Assembly: GCA_046160865.1 (NCBI GenBank)
Contig: JBJXHG010000097.1
Span: forward strand, 1 to 48,580
Direction: 5' to 3'
DNA length: 48,580 bases
Source of the DNA: JBJXHG01 sp046160865
GTDB lineage: Bacteria; Planctomycetota; UBA1135; GCA-002686595
Part shown: in pieces, positions 26,124 through 35,500 of the stretch
How the letters are laid out: every line of letters begins with the position of its first letter
Position numbering within the stretch: position 1 is the first letter of the stretch
Made by a program: the position numbers and the translations under genes
The notes under the pieces: generated by a model
What the model was told of the DNA's origin: nothing
Seen by the model: the letters and a program-made list of their open reading frames with translations, nothing else
Databases searched by the model: none

Positions 26124-26282
26124 CAGCCCGTGGTGAAAGTCATTCGGGCCGAGATCGGCCCGTTCGCACCGGCGCTGCGTCGCTCGATCCTCGGCGAATC
26201 TCGACGATTCGCCTGCGGTCTCGCTCCTTGCGCCGGCGCAAACGGGCCGATCTCAAACTCGAAGCACTTTCACCACGGGCTG
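26124..26282. mobile_element. MITE-like element, 17-bp perfect TIRs, CTAT target duplication
   Basis: Left end CAGCCCGTGGTGAAAGT (26124-26140) and right end ACTTTCACCACGGGCTG (26266-26282) are perfect inverted repeats. They are flanked directly by CTAT on both sides (26120-26123 and 26283-26286), the sign of a 4-bp target duplication. Inside, 26151-26175 pairs with 26230-26254 with two mismatches in 25 bp, and GCGAATC/GATTCGC forms a central hairpin (26194-26212). At 159 bp it has no coding capacity. It would have been moved by a transposase encoded elsewhere that recognises these ends. Confidence 0.75.
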
Positions 26283-26289
26283 CTATGGC

Positions 26290-26320
26290 GTGCCGACGTG
26301 CGCCTGCGGCGCGTCGGCAC
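26290..26320. terminator. Hairpin between convergent genes
   Basis: GTGCCGACG (26290-26298) and CGTCGGCAC (26312-26320) are a perfect 9-bp inverted repeat with a further GCGCC/GGCGC pairing inside. It sits 23 bp after the sulfatase-like gene's stop. No T-run follows on either strand, so it is a possible rho-independent or 3'-stabilising hairpin only. Confidence 0.4.
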
Positions 26321-26342
26321 AATTTGCCCGCCTGCGCCTCGC

Positions 26343-27854
26343 TCAGCGGGCGCGCCCGACGAGCACCGGCCGCCCGCCGCACTGCGGACACGAAGCGCGC
26401 GTGTCGCTGCGAACGTCGGGATGCACTGCGCACGTCCATTGCCACGCGTCCGCTTCGCTCGACGAGGCCTCGTCGTTGCCCGCGTAACCCAAGCTCTCGA
26501 GCGCGTTCTGCGACGCCGAATGGTCTACCGCGCCCGCGATCGGCGCGAACGGCTCGGTGACCCACGGGTTCGCGTCGGCGAGCGCCGTGAGCAGCCGTTG
26601 CGCGTGCGCGTCGTCGGGGGCGAACACGTTCTTCAACTCGCGCGGATCCGATGCGATGTGGTAGAGCTCGCTCGCTGCGGCATGCGCGGGGCGATAGATC
26701 AGCTTCCACTCGCGATCCATCGCGCAATACATGAAGTCGTCGAGTGGGCGGTTCTCGACCATGCGCGCGTTGAAGTCGTAGCCATTGATTTGGTCCGCGA
26801 ACGCGAGGCGCGGTGCATCGGGCTTGCCTTCCATCAGTGCGCGCAAGCTGCGACCGCTCGACGGCGTCGCCCGTTCGATGCCGAGGTAGTCGAGCGCCGT
26901 CGCAAACACGTCGACGGTGCTGACGACGTCCTTCACCTCGCGTACGGGGTGCGCCTTGGCTGCCTGCGGCGCGCGGACGAGCAGCGGCACGCGGATCTGT
27001 TCCTGGTAGAGGATGCGGTGGAACTGCCAGCCGTGATCGCCGAGCCCTTCGCCGTGGTCGCTGACGACGACGACGAGCGTTTCGTCGGCGCGGCCGCTCG
27101 CTGCCAGCTGATCGAGCAAGCGGCCGATCTGGTGGTCCATGAAGCGCACTTCGGCGGCGTACAGCTCTTTGCTCGGGAGCAGCTTGCCGTTCTCCTGCGG
27201 CAAACCCGCCGGGAGGAACTCGTGCGGCGGAATGCGCAGCGGATCGTGCGGGTCCCAGTAGTGGACCCAGAGGAAATAGGGGTCGCGCGCCTTCTCCATG
27301 TACGCGAGCGCCATCTCGGTCGTCTGGTCGGAGCGTCGCTGCAGCGCGTCGATGGCCCACGTCTTGTCGTTCGCCGTCTTCGCATCAGCGGTGAAGCTCT
27401 CGAATACGTCGAAGCCGCGCTCGAGTCCGAAATGCGCCGAGACTGGATACGCGCTGTGGTACGCAGCCGTGTGATAGCCCTCGCTCTTCAGCACCGTCGC
27501 GAGCGTCGGTGCGTCCGCGCGCAGTCGAAATCCGCCGGCGCCGGCCAGCACGCGCAGCCCGTGGTCCTGGTTCTGCAAGCCGGTCAATATCGACGCGTGC
27601 GAGACCGGCGTCAGCGCCGCCGTCGCGATCGCGAGATCGAAGCGTGTGCCCGTGCGCGCGAGCTCGTCCAGACGCGGCGTGCGCGCGTCTGCATTTCCGT
27701 AGCACGACAGGTAGTCCGCGCGCGTCGTGTCGAGCGTGATCAGCACGAAGCTCGGCTGCGACGCGGATCGACTACACGCCGCGCCGGCGAGCGCGAGCAC
27801 ACCGGTGGCGAGGAGAAGTCGGAGGTGGCGGCCAAGTTCGAGGGGAGATCGCAT
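26343..27854 (-). CDS. Sulfatase-fold lipoprotein with C-terminal heavy-metal-binding motif
   Basis: 503 residues from the ATG at 27854; a lipoprotein signal ends LALAGAAC (Cys27). Alkaline-phosphatase superfamily, sulfatase branch: VLITLDTTRADYLSCYG with Asp42, VHYWDPHDPL, and the metal site VVSDHGEGLGDHG. The formylglycine motif (Cys-x-Pro-x-Arg) is absent. The aligned segment is LTPVSHASILTG, with Thr82 where Cys should be and His instead of Arg. The last 31 residues, WTCAVHPDVRS...SCPQCGG, fit the short heavy-metal-binding domain of copper ATPases and efflux proteins (CxxH then CxxC). It may be a phosphoesterase or other hydrolase rather than a sulfatase. Confidence 0.88.
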   Translation of the reverse strand: MRSPLELGRHLRLLLATGVLALAGAACSRSASQPSFVLITLDTTRADYLSCYGNADARTPRLDELARTGTRFDLAIATAALTPVSHASILTGLQNQDHGLRVLAGAGGFRLRADAPTLATVLKSEGYHTAAYHSAYPVSAHFGLERGFDVFESFTADAKTANDKTWAIDALQRRSDQTTEMALAYMEKARDPYFLWVHYWDPHDPLRIPPHEFLPAGLPQENGKLLPSKELYAAEVRFMDHQIGRLLDQLAASGRADETLVVVVSDHGEGLGDHGWQFHRILYQEQIRVPLLVRAPQAAKAHPVREVKDVVSTVDVFATALDYLGIERATPSSGRSLRALMEGKPDAPRLAFADQINGYDFNARMVENRPLDDFMYCAMDREWKLIYRPAHAAASELYHIASDPRELKNVFAPDDAHAQRLLTALADANPWVTEPFAPIAGAVDHSASQNALESLGYAGNDEASSSEADAWQWTCAVHPDVRSDTRASCPQCGGRPVLVGRAR

Positions 27855-28009
27855 CGGAAAGCGCCGTCGGTCGCGGAAGGTGGGGTGCGCGAAGCTCACG
27901 GATCGGAGCGCGAATTGTTGGCCGCGCGTCGCGCGAGTTGTCGGTCGAAGCGCCCGCCGCCGGTCCGACGCCGGATTGTGGTGAACGGTTCCACGGTCTG
28001 GACACTAGC

Positions 28010-28933
28010 ATGACGCGCCGCATGAAGACGAGAACGACGAGGCGCGACGCGTTCGCGCTGCGCGTGGCGTGGTTGTGCGCCGCATGGCTGTGCGCGTGGC
28101 CTTCCGGCTGCTCCGGTGGCGATTCCGCCACCGACGTGACGACGACGTACTTCGCGGAAGCGCCGACGCAGAAGCAGACCGAGGGGCGCTTGGTGGCGGG
28201 TCAGAAGGACGGCGTTTGGAAAGGCTGGCATCCGAACGGCCAGCTCGCGTTCGAAGGCACGTTCCAGAGCGGAGAGCCCAATGGTCCCGAGCTCACGTAC
28301 CACACGAACGGCATGAAGGCCGGCGAGCGCACCTGGGTCGCTGGGCGCGCGCAAGGTGTCGCGCAAGACTGGTACGAGACGGGTCAGCTGCACATCTCGG
28401 AGAGCTACGTCGACGGCGTGCGCGACGGACGCTTCGTGTCGTACTACCCCGACGGCAAGAAGCAGGTCGAGGGCGAATACAAAGCCGGGCAGCAATCGGG
28501 CGCTTGGACTTCGTGGCACCCGAACGGTCAGCGCTCCTCGAGTGGCTCGTACGTCGGTGGTGCGCAAGACGGGGAATGGAAGACCTGGTTCCCGAACGGC
28601 AGCCTCGAGAAGGAGAGCCGACTCGCGCTCGGCAAGGTCGAAGGCACCTGGCTGCACTACTGGCCGAGCGGCAAGCAGCGCGAGCAGCTCGAGTTCCAGC
28701 GCGGAGCACCGAATGGTCCGGTTCGCACGTGGTTCGCGAGCGGTGCGCCGCACAGCGCAGGCACGTTGCAGGATGGAAAGCGTACCGGCGAGTGGAAGTA
28801 CTGGAAGGAAGACGGAACGATCGACGACGCGCTGAGCGGCACGTACGTCAACGATCAGAAGCAGGGGAGCGGCGCGGCCGCTCCCACGGACGGCGAGCAC
28901 GCGCCCGCCGGCAGCGAAGCGCCCCCGAAGTAG
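28010..28933 (+). CDS. YwqK/MORN-type repeat lipoprotein
   Basis: 307 residues from the ATG at 28010; an alternative ATG at 28022 gives the same mature protein. The signal peptide ends WPSGC (lipobox cysteine). The body is about ten repeats of roughly 23 residues with the pattern G.W..W.PNGQ...G.Y..G...G, for example DGVWKGWHPNGQLAFEG and SGAWTSWHPNGQRSSSG. These are MORN_2 repeats, as in the YwqK antitoxin family. No toxin gene adjoins it and it is lipidated, so an envelope binding role is likelier than antitoxin action. It diverges from the sulfatase-fold gene and lies just before glyA. Confidence 0.85.
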   Translation: MTRRMKTRTTRRDAFALRVAWLCAAWLCAWPSGCSGGDSATDVTTTYFAEAPTQKQTEGRLVAGQKDGVWKGWHPNGQLAFEGTFQSGEPNGPELTYHTNGMKAGERTWVAGRAQGVAQDWYETGQLHISESYVDGVRDGRFVSYYPDGKKQVEGEYKAGQQSGAWTSWHPNGQRSSSGSYVGGAQDGEWKTWFPNGSLEKESRLALGKVEGTWLHYWPSGKQREQLEFQRGAPNGPVRTWFASGAPHSAGTLQDGKRTGEWKYWKEDGTIDDALSGTYVNDQKQGSGAAAPTDGEHAPAGSEAPPK

Positions 28934-28953
28934 CCACGCCGCACGAGAGCCGC

Positions 28954-30198
28954 ATGAAGACGAAAGCCATGACCGACGACGCCGTGTGGACTGCGATCGA
29001 CGCCGAGCGCGCTCGTCAAGAAGCGCAGCTCGAGCTGATCGCCAGCGAGAACCACGCTTCGGCGGAAGTGATCGCAGCGATGGGGACGGTGCTGACGAAC
29101 AAGTACGCCGAAGGCTATCCGGGCCGGCGCTACTACGGCGGGTGCGAGCACGTCGACACGGTCGAAGACCTCGCGCGCGATCGCGCGAAGGCGCTGTTCG
29201 GCGCGCCGGCGGCGAACGTGCAGCCGCACAGTGGCACGCAAGCCAACATGGCGGCGTTGATGAGCCTGTGCGCGCCGCGCGACCGCGTGCTCGCGATGTC
29301 GCTCGATCACGGTGGCCACTTGTCGCACGGCCATCCGAAGAACTTCTCGGGCGTGTTCTACGAGTTCCACTCGTACGGCGTGGACAAGGCGACCGAGCGC
29401 ATCGACATGAACGTCGTACGCGAGCTCGCGCACAAGGTGAAACCGAAGGTGCTGCTCGCGGGCGCGTCGGCGTACTCGCGCATGCTCGATTTTCCGACCT
29501 TCGCCGCCATTGCGCGCGAAGTCGGCGCGAAGCTGCTCGTCGACATGGCTCACATCGCGGGCCTCGTCGCGGCGCGCGTGCACCCTTCGCCGGTTCCGCA
29601 CGCCGACGTCGTCACGCTCACGACGCACAAGACGCTGCGCGGACCGCGCGGCGGGATGATCGTCAGCGGCGCGGAGCAGATGAAGAGCATCAACAGCGCG
29701 CTCTTTCCGGGCGGTCAGGGCGGCCCGCTGATGCACGTGATCGCCGCGAAGGCGATCGCGCTGCGCGAAGCCGCGCAGCCGAGCTTCGTCGCGTACCAGG
29801 AAGCGGTCGTCGCGAACGCGCGCGTGCTCGCGGAGACGCTCGCCGAGCGTGGCCTGCGCATCGTGTCGGGCGGCACCGACAATCACCTGATGCTCGTCGA
29901 CGTCACGCCGATGGGCCTCTCCGGCAAGCAGGCCGAGGATCTCTTGCACGCGGTCGATCTCACGTGCAACAAGAACCTGATCCCGTACGATCCGCGACCG
30001 CCGGTCGAAGCGTCGGGGATTCGTTTGGGTACCGCAGCCGTGACGACGCGCGGCCTTGGAATCGACGAGATGCGCCGCATGGGGCGCTGGATCGCGGAGA
30101 TCTTGTCGCGCCGCGACGACGAAGCCGTGCGCAAACGCGTGCGCGCCGAAGTCGCCGAGATCGCGCGCGAGTTCCCTATCTACCCCGAATCGGCGTAG
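28954..30198 (+). CDS. glyA: Serine hydroxymethyltransferase
   Basis: 414 residues from the ATG at 28954 (another ATG at 28969 is possible), normal length. It starts with the family block ELIASENHASAEVIAAMGTVLTNKYAEG and continues with YPGRRYYGG, QPHSGTQANMA, SLDHGGHLSHGH, VDMAHIAGLVA and the PLP lysine Lys226 in THKTLRGPRGG. NKNLIPYD and SGIRLGTAAVTTRG close the active site. It interconverts serine and glycine with tetrahydrofolate, supplying one-carbon units. Placed 20 bp after the lipoprotein gene and 64 bp before the TPR-sulfatase gene, with no pathway partner near. Confidence 0.96.
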   Translation: MKTKAMTDDAVWTAIDAERARQEAQLELIASENHASAEVIAAMGTVLTNKYAEGYPGRRYYGGCEHVDTVEDLARDRAKALFGAPAANVQPHSGTQANMAALMSLCAPRDRVLAMSLDHGGHLSHGHPKNFSGVFYEFHSYGVDKATERIDMNVVRELAHKVKPKVLLAGASAYSRMLDFPTFAAIAREVGAKLLVDMAHIAGLVAARVHPSPVPHADVVTLTTHKTLRGPRGGMIVSGAEQMKSINSALFPGGQGGPLMHVIAAKAIALREAAQPSFVAYQEAVVANARVLAETLAERGLRIVSGGTDNHLMLVDVTPMGLSGKQAEDLLHAVDLTCNKNLIPYDPRPPVEASGIRLGTAAVTTRGLGIDEMRRMGRWIAEILSRRDDEAVRKRVRAEVAEIAREFPIYPESA

Positions 30199-30262
30199 CC
30201 CGTGTCGATGCAGCGCGGGGGCGCGGTTGTCGCGTCCGGAGGGCGGCAGTAGCTTGTCGCCG

Positions 30263-32455
30263 ATGAACCCCTCCACTTCGCGATCCTGGGCCGCGTGCTT
30301 CGCTCCAGCGCTCGCTCTGCTCGCTTGCGCGTGCTCGCCGGAGCCGGCGCCGCCCGCGACGGCCGGCGCGCAGCGCGCACCGGCGAACCCTGTCGCGCCG
30401 CTCGCGTCGAACAGCGCCAAGCAGCCGAGCATGCTGCTCATCACGTGCGACACGACGCGCGCCGATCGCTTGGGGTGCTATGGCTACCCGAAAGCCGAGA
30501 CGCCGAACCTCGATCGCATCGCGAAGTCGGGCGCCCGGTTCGAGCACGTGCAGACGTCGGTGCCGTACACGCTGCCCGCGCACGCGACGCTGCTCACGGG
30601 CCTACATCCGCCCGAGCACGGCATCCGCATCAACGCCGCCGCCGTGCTGCCGTCCGACGTGCCGATGCTCTCCGAGAAGTTCCGGGCGCAGGGCCATCGC
30701 ACGGGCGCGTTCGTGTCGGCGGCGGTGCTCGACGCGAGCTTCGGCTTGTCGCGCGGCTTCGACGTGTACGACGACGACCTCGGCCCGTCGTCGGTGCAAG
30801 GCGTGATCGCGTTGCAGCGCACGGGCGAGGCGACGGCGGCGGCCGTGCTCGCGTGGCTCGAGTCCGAGCCCGCGCGTCCGTTCTTCTGCTGGGTGCACTT
30901 CTACGACCCGCACGCGGCTTACGATCCGCCGTCGCCGTACCGCGAGCGCCACCCGGACCCCTACGACGGCGAGATCGCGTTCATGGACGCGCAGATCGGG
31001 CGCCTGCTCTCGTGGCTCGACGCGCGCGACCTGTTCGCGAACACGCTGGTCGTCGCGGTTGCCGATCACGGCGAGGGTCTCGGCGAGCACGGCGAGAAGA
31101 CGCACGGTGTGCTGCTGTACGACGCGACGCTGCGCGTGCCGTGGGTGATGTCGTGGCCGGCCCGCATCGCTGCAGGTACGAGCATCGCGACGCCGGCCGC
31201 GCTCGTCGACGTCGCGCCGACGGTGTGTGCGCTGCTCGGGCTCGAGCCGCTCGCCGGTGCGCGCGGGACGTCGCTCGTGCCCGCGCTGTCCGGCGGTGCC
31301 GTCGCCGTGTCGCCGCGCTACGCAGAGAGCGAGTACTGCAAGCTCAACTTCGGTTGGGCTCCTCTGCACGCGGTGACACACGCCGGTGCGAAGTACATCG
31401 AGAGCCCGAGGCCGGAGCTCTACGACCTCGCGAGCGATCCGCGCGAGGAGCACGACCTCGCCAGGGCGGCGGGGGATCGGCGTGCGGCGCTCGTGTCGGA
31501 GCTCGAGCGTCTGCGCGGCGGGATGCGCGCGCGCGCGCCAGCGACGGGCTCCGTCGATCCCTCGATGCTGCAAGCGCTCCAAGGACTTGGCTATGCACAG
31601 GGTGGTGGGGACGACGAGGAGTTCGCCGGAGTGAATCCGCGCGATCACATCGACGTCATCGAGGAGTTTCACGCGGCCATCGGGCAAGGCCAACGCGGCG
31701 AGTTCGTCGCGATGGTCGCGCCGCTCGAGCGCGTGGCGAAGGCGTTCCCGAGCGGCGTCGGATTCCGCACGGAACTCGGCACCGCGTACTTCCACAACGA
31801 GCGCCTCGAGGATGCGCAGCGCGAGCTCGAAGCCGCGATCGCGCTCGACCCGACCTACTACACCGCGCACTACAACCTCGGGAAGGTGTTCCAGGGGATG
31901 CAGCGGCACGACGACGCGCTGCGGCAGTTCGCGAAGACGCTCGAGCTGCGGCCGGAGTTCTATCTCGCGCACACGAATGTCGTGACGGTGCTCGTCGAAG
32001 CGGGCCGATTCGAGGAGGCGATCGCGCCCGCCCGCGCGCTCGTGCAGGCGCGGCCGAACGACCCGAGCTATCGAGTGGGTCTCGCGGGCGTGCTCCGGCA
32101 CGTCGGCAAGCTCACGGAGATGAAGTCCGCGTACGAGGACGCGCTCGCCTTGCGCGAGGCCGCCGTGCAGGTCGCGTTCGCGTGGGAGCTCGCGACGAAC
32201 GCGTCGGATGCGGTGCGCGATGGTGCGCGCGCGGTGAGCTTGGTCGAGGAAGTCGTCGCCGTCGGTGCGCGCGATCCCGACACGCTGGACACGCTGGCGG
32301 CGGCGTACGCGGAGGCACAACGGTTCGACGACGCGCTGAAGGTCGCGACCGAAGCTGCCGACGTCGCGCGCAATTCGGGACGCGAGGACCTCGCGGAGGC
32401 GATCGAAGCACGCGCCGCACTCTACCGCGACAAGCGACCGTTCCGCGCGCCGTGA
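30263..32455 (+). CDS. Sulfatase-fold lipoprotein fused to TPR repeats
   Basis: 730 residues from the ATG at 30263; the signal ends LALLACAC (lipobox). Residues 56-480 are the sulfatase fold: LLITCDTTRADRLGCYGY with Asp63 and Asp68, VHFYDPHAAYDPP, AVADHGEGLGEHG, and SPRPELYDLASDPREEHDL. As in the neighbour at 26343-27854, the formylglycine Cys is missing: TLPAHATLLTG has Thr103 and His in place of Cys and Arg. Residues about 500-725 are five or six TPR units (AYFHNERLEDAQRELEAAIALDP and others) for protein binding. A hydrolase or transferase tethered to the envelope is likely; a true sulfatase is doubtful. Confidence 0.88.
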   Translation: MNPSTSRSWAACFAPALALLACACSPEPAPPATAGAQRAPANPVAPLASNSAKQPSMLLITCDTTRADRLGCYGYPKAETPNLDRIAKSGARFEHVQTSVPYTLPAHATLLTGLHPPEHGIRINAAAVLPSDVPMLSEKFRAQGHRTGAFVSAAVLDASFGLSRGFDVYDDDLGPSSVQGVIALQRTGEATAAAVLAWLESEPARPFFCWVHFYDPHAAYDPPSPYRERHPDPYDGEIAFMDAQIGRLLSWLDARDLFANTLVVAVADHGEGLGEHGEKTHGVLLYDATLRVPWVMSWPARIAAGTSIATPAALVDVAPTVCALLGLEPLAGARGTSLVPALSGGAVAVSPRYAESEYCKLNFGWAPLHAVTHAGAKYIESPRPELYDLASDPREEHDLARAAGDRRAALVSELERLRGGMRARAPATGSVDPSMLQALQGLGYAQGGGDDEEFAGVNPRDHIDVIEEFHAAIGQGQRGEFVAMVAPLERVAKAFPSGVGFRTELGTAYFHNERLEDAQRELEAAIALDPTYYTAHYNLGKVFQGMQRHDDALRQFAKTLELRPEFYLAHTNVVTVLVEAGRFEEAIAPARALVQARPNDPSYRVGLAGVLRHVGKLTEMKSAYEDALALREAAVQVAFAWELATNASDAVRDGARAVSLVEEVVAVGARDPDTLDTLAAAYAEAQRFDDALKVATEAADVARNSGREDLAEAIEARAALYRDKRPFRAP

Positions 32456-32540
32456 AGAGCCCGCGCTTCGCACCACCTCCGTCGCGAGGGCGTGTCTGCC
32501 GCAGGACGGGGTGAGAGCTGCGGATCAGCCCAGAAAAAGA

Positions 32541-32572
32541 GCTACGCCCTCGGACCGGGCCGAGGGCGTAGC
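32541..32572 (-). terminator. Intrinsic terminator of the MauG/CBM gene
   Basis: GCTACGCCCTCGG (32541-32553) and CCGAGGGCGTAGC (32560-32572) form a perfect 13-bp stem with a 6-base loop. On the minus strand TCTTTTTCTG follows. It lies 21 bp after the stop at 32594 and also separates that gene from the convergent TPR-sulfatase gene. Confidence 0.9.
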
Positions 32573-32593
32573 GTAGCGTCGGAGCCGAGCGCT

Positions 32594-35500
32594 CTACTGC
32601 GGCGCCGGCGGCGTGAAGCCGAGGTCGTTCGTCACGAGCAAGCGGTCGAGCATCGCTCCGTCCTCGCGGTGCTTGATCCGCAAGATGTGCGTGCCCGCCG
32701 TCAGCTGGTAACGAATCGGATCCTGTGCGGCCGAGTCGTTGACCGTGTCCCACAGTCGCAAGACACCGGTCTGCCGCGCGACAGTCCAGTTCGTGATCGC
32801 GCCGCCGTCGAGCTTGACCCAGAAGCTGTCGTCCGCCGTCGAGCGCGCGGACGCCAGGCCCCAGATCACGTACTCGCCGTCGCGCGGTACGTCGAACGTG
32901 TACTTCACGAGACCGCCGAAGCCGCCCGACGAGAGCTGATTGCCCGCACCGTTCGGCGTCACGATGTACTTGCCGCCCGACGCTTGCGGGCTGTTCAGTA
33001 CGACCATCGGGCTCGACACGACGCCCGACTCGGCTTCGAAGTACTTGTACGTCCACGTGTCGCCGCTGTCCTTGTTCGTCACGTGGAAGTCCGCGACCGG
33101 GAGACCGGCGAATTCACCGTCCGCGCTCTGCGCATCGGACGTGACGACCGTGAAGGACTGATTGCCGTCGGCGATCATGTCCTGCACGGGCTGGATCTGA
33201 ACGTTTTGCGGCGTGCTCCAGTTCTGCGGAGTGAACACGAGCGTCGTCGCCGACAGCGTCGCTTCGCTCGGATCCGTCACGGCGAGTTGCACCGTGACGG
33301 GAGCTTGCGGAGCGCGGTCGAGCGCGATGCGCGCGGTCGCGGAGACGCCCACTTCCTCGATGGACAAGTTCGTCGCCGGGAGTGCCGTGATCGCCGCCGG
33401 AAGCTGCGTTTCGAAGGCCTCCAGTGCCGGACCGCCGTTCGCACCGACGGCGGGAATGTGCTTGAACACATCGTCTGCCCGTCCGTCCGCACCAGCGGCC
33501 CCGGTGTCGTTGTCGACCAAGTCTTCGACCGCGAGCGTGTCACCCGGGTGACCGTTCGGAAGCCGGATCTCGGGGTGATCGAACGGCGCCTTCTCGAAGC
33601 GCACGCGGTCGTCCGTGAGTGCCTTCAGGAACGCGACGAGTGCCGCCTTCCGCTCGGGGCTCATGCCACCCATGCCGCCGACCTCGGGGTCGAGGTCGTT
33701 CAGGTTCGCCTCGAAGAAGTGCGCGCCACCGGTATAGAAGTCCACGACCTGCTCGAGCGTCGACAATCCGCCGTTGTGCATGAACGGGCCGGTGAGCTCG
33801 ATGTTGCGCACGGACGGCGCCTTGAATGCGCCGTTCACCGCGATGCGTTCATTCGGACCGACCGGCGGTTGCAGGAAGCCGTTGTCGACGTCCTCACCCG
33901 CCTTGGCACGCGCGACGAGCGCGAACGGACCGAACGGACCGCTCGCGCCGTTGCCGAGGTCCTCGTTCGTCGGACGCACGCCGATGTTGTAGAAGCCGTT
34001 GTCGTACACCGCGGGCGGCTTGACCTGCCGCATCGACATGCTTCCGACGTACGTGCCCGCGACGAACACGGGATAGTCACCGGCCGGCAAGCCGGGGTAC
34101 TGCCACTCCATCGAGATCGTGAAGCGCATGTTGCCGGCCGCGTCGTTGCGGAAGCGCATCTCGGCCGCGAACCCGATCGCCGCCGGATCCGGCACGCCGT
34201 TGCCGGCGGGCAAGACGCGTCGTTCGTCGATCGGCGGCACGAAATGGCCGACGCCGACGGAGAACGTGGAGATGCCGAGCGCGATCGGCGCGCCGGATCC
34301 GCCCGGAGGACGGATCTCGACGAGCTTCGCGCGCGGGTCGAAGTTCAGGATGAACTCACCGGGGTGCGGCGGCTCGGGCGGCTCTTCGGGATCGACCTGC
34401 GCCGGATTGATCGGCGTGCGCAGATCGACGTCGCCGCCTGCGTGACCGTCTTCCATGAGCATGCGCTCGAGCAAGCCTTCCGGCGGAACGAGTTGACTGA
34501 TCGCGGCGCCCGCGAACTCGGGACCGGCGTGGCACGCGATGCACGCACCGCGGTCGAGGAAGATGTCGAGCCCTTCCTTTTGCTGCGGCGTCAGTTCGTC
34601 ACTCGCAGTCCCGTCTTCACCGCCGCCGTCTTGGTAGCGGTCGAACGGCGAGTCGTCCGAGATGAGCGTGGACTCGTAGCACAGCACGGCCAGGCCGAAG
34701 AAGAACGAGAAGTTCTTCTCGACCTGACGGAAGCCGTCGAACGAGCTCGGGTCGTTCGTGATGTCGCCGTCGCCGTCTTGGTCCCACAGGTTCGACGCGA
34801 ACGCGGCCTTGATCATGTCGCCGTAGGTCAGCGTCGGCGGCAGCAGTCCATCCGCCGGCGAAGCCGACAGCGCGCCGAGCGAGCTGTCCTGCGCGTGCAC
34901 GAGCTGGGTTGCCAGCGGTCGCGCGGGGACCAGCTTCTTGCCCACGTTGTCCCAGTCACGGCCGTCGTGGGACATCTCCTTGTTGCTCAGCACCGGACCC
35001 GTCGCTTGCGATGCGGCCGCGGCGTTGTTGAGCAGCACGCGCACGGCTTCCACGACGCCGCCGCCGTTGCGCACGAGGATCTTCGCGTCGGGATCGGTAT
35101 CGCCGAACGGATTGCGGCCGTTGAAGAAGTGGTTGGCGCGGCCGTCCCAGAACACGCGGTGCAAGAGCACCGCGTTGATGACGCTCGGCGCTTGGCGCGG
35201 CTCGACGCGGCGCGTGTTGATGTCGCCGACGTTGAAGATGCCGTCCGGGCTGTGCAGGCCGTTGTCGATGCCGAGTCCCGGATTGACGCTCACGAAGTCG
35301 CGCAGGAATGCGCCTTGGCTCGTGACGCGGTCGGCGATGCTGGACACGACCTCCGATGCGTTGTCGTCCGGCACGAGTAGCCGGTGCAGCGGAAAGTCGC
35401 CGGCATTCAGCGTGTAGTTCGGTCCGCCGCCGCCCGTGAACGTCTCGTGGAACAGATTGTTTTGATCGGGCGCGATCTGGTTGACGAAGCGGTTGTCCGC

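Larger units (their letters stand above)
26023..26342. other. Convergent intergenic region with MITE-like element and hairpin
   Basis: 320 bp between the convergent genes ending at 26022 and 26343. It holds the 159-bp inverted-repeat element at 26124-26282 with its CTAT duplications and a separate hairpin at 26290-26320. No small ORF is convincing. Confidence 0.7.

Noticed and set aside
26326..26351. GCCCGC/GCGGGC inverted repeat across the stop of the sulfatase-fold gene
   Set aside because: Short arms and no T-run; likely chance in GC-rich sequence.
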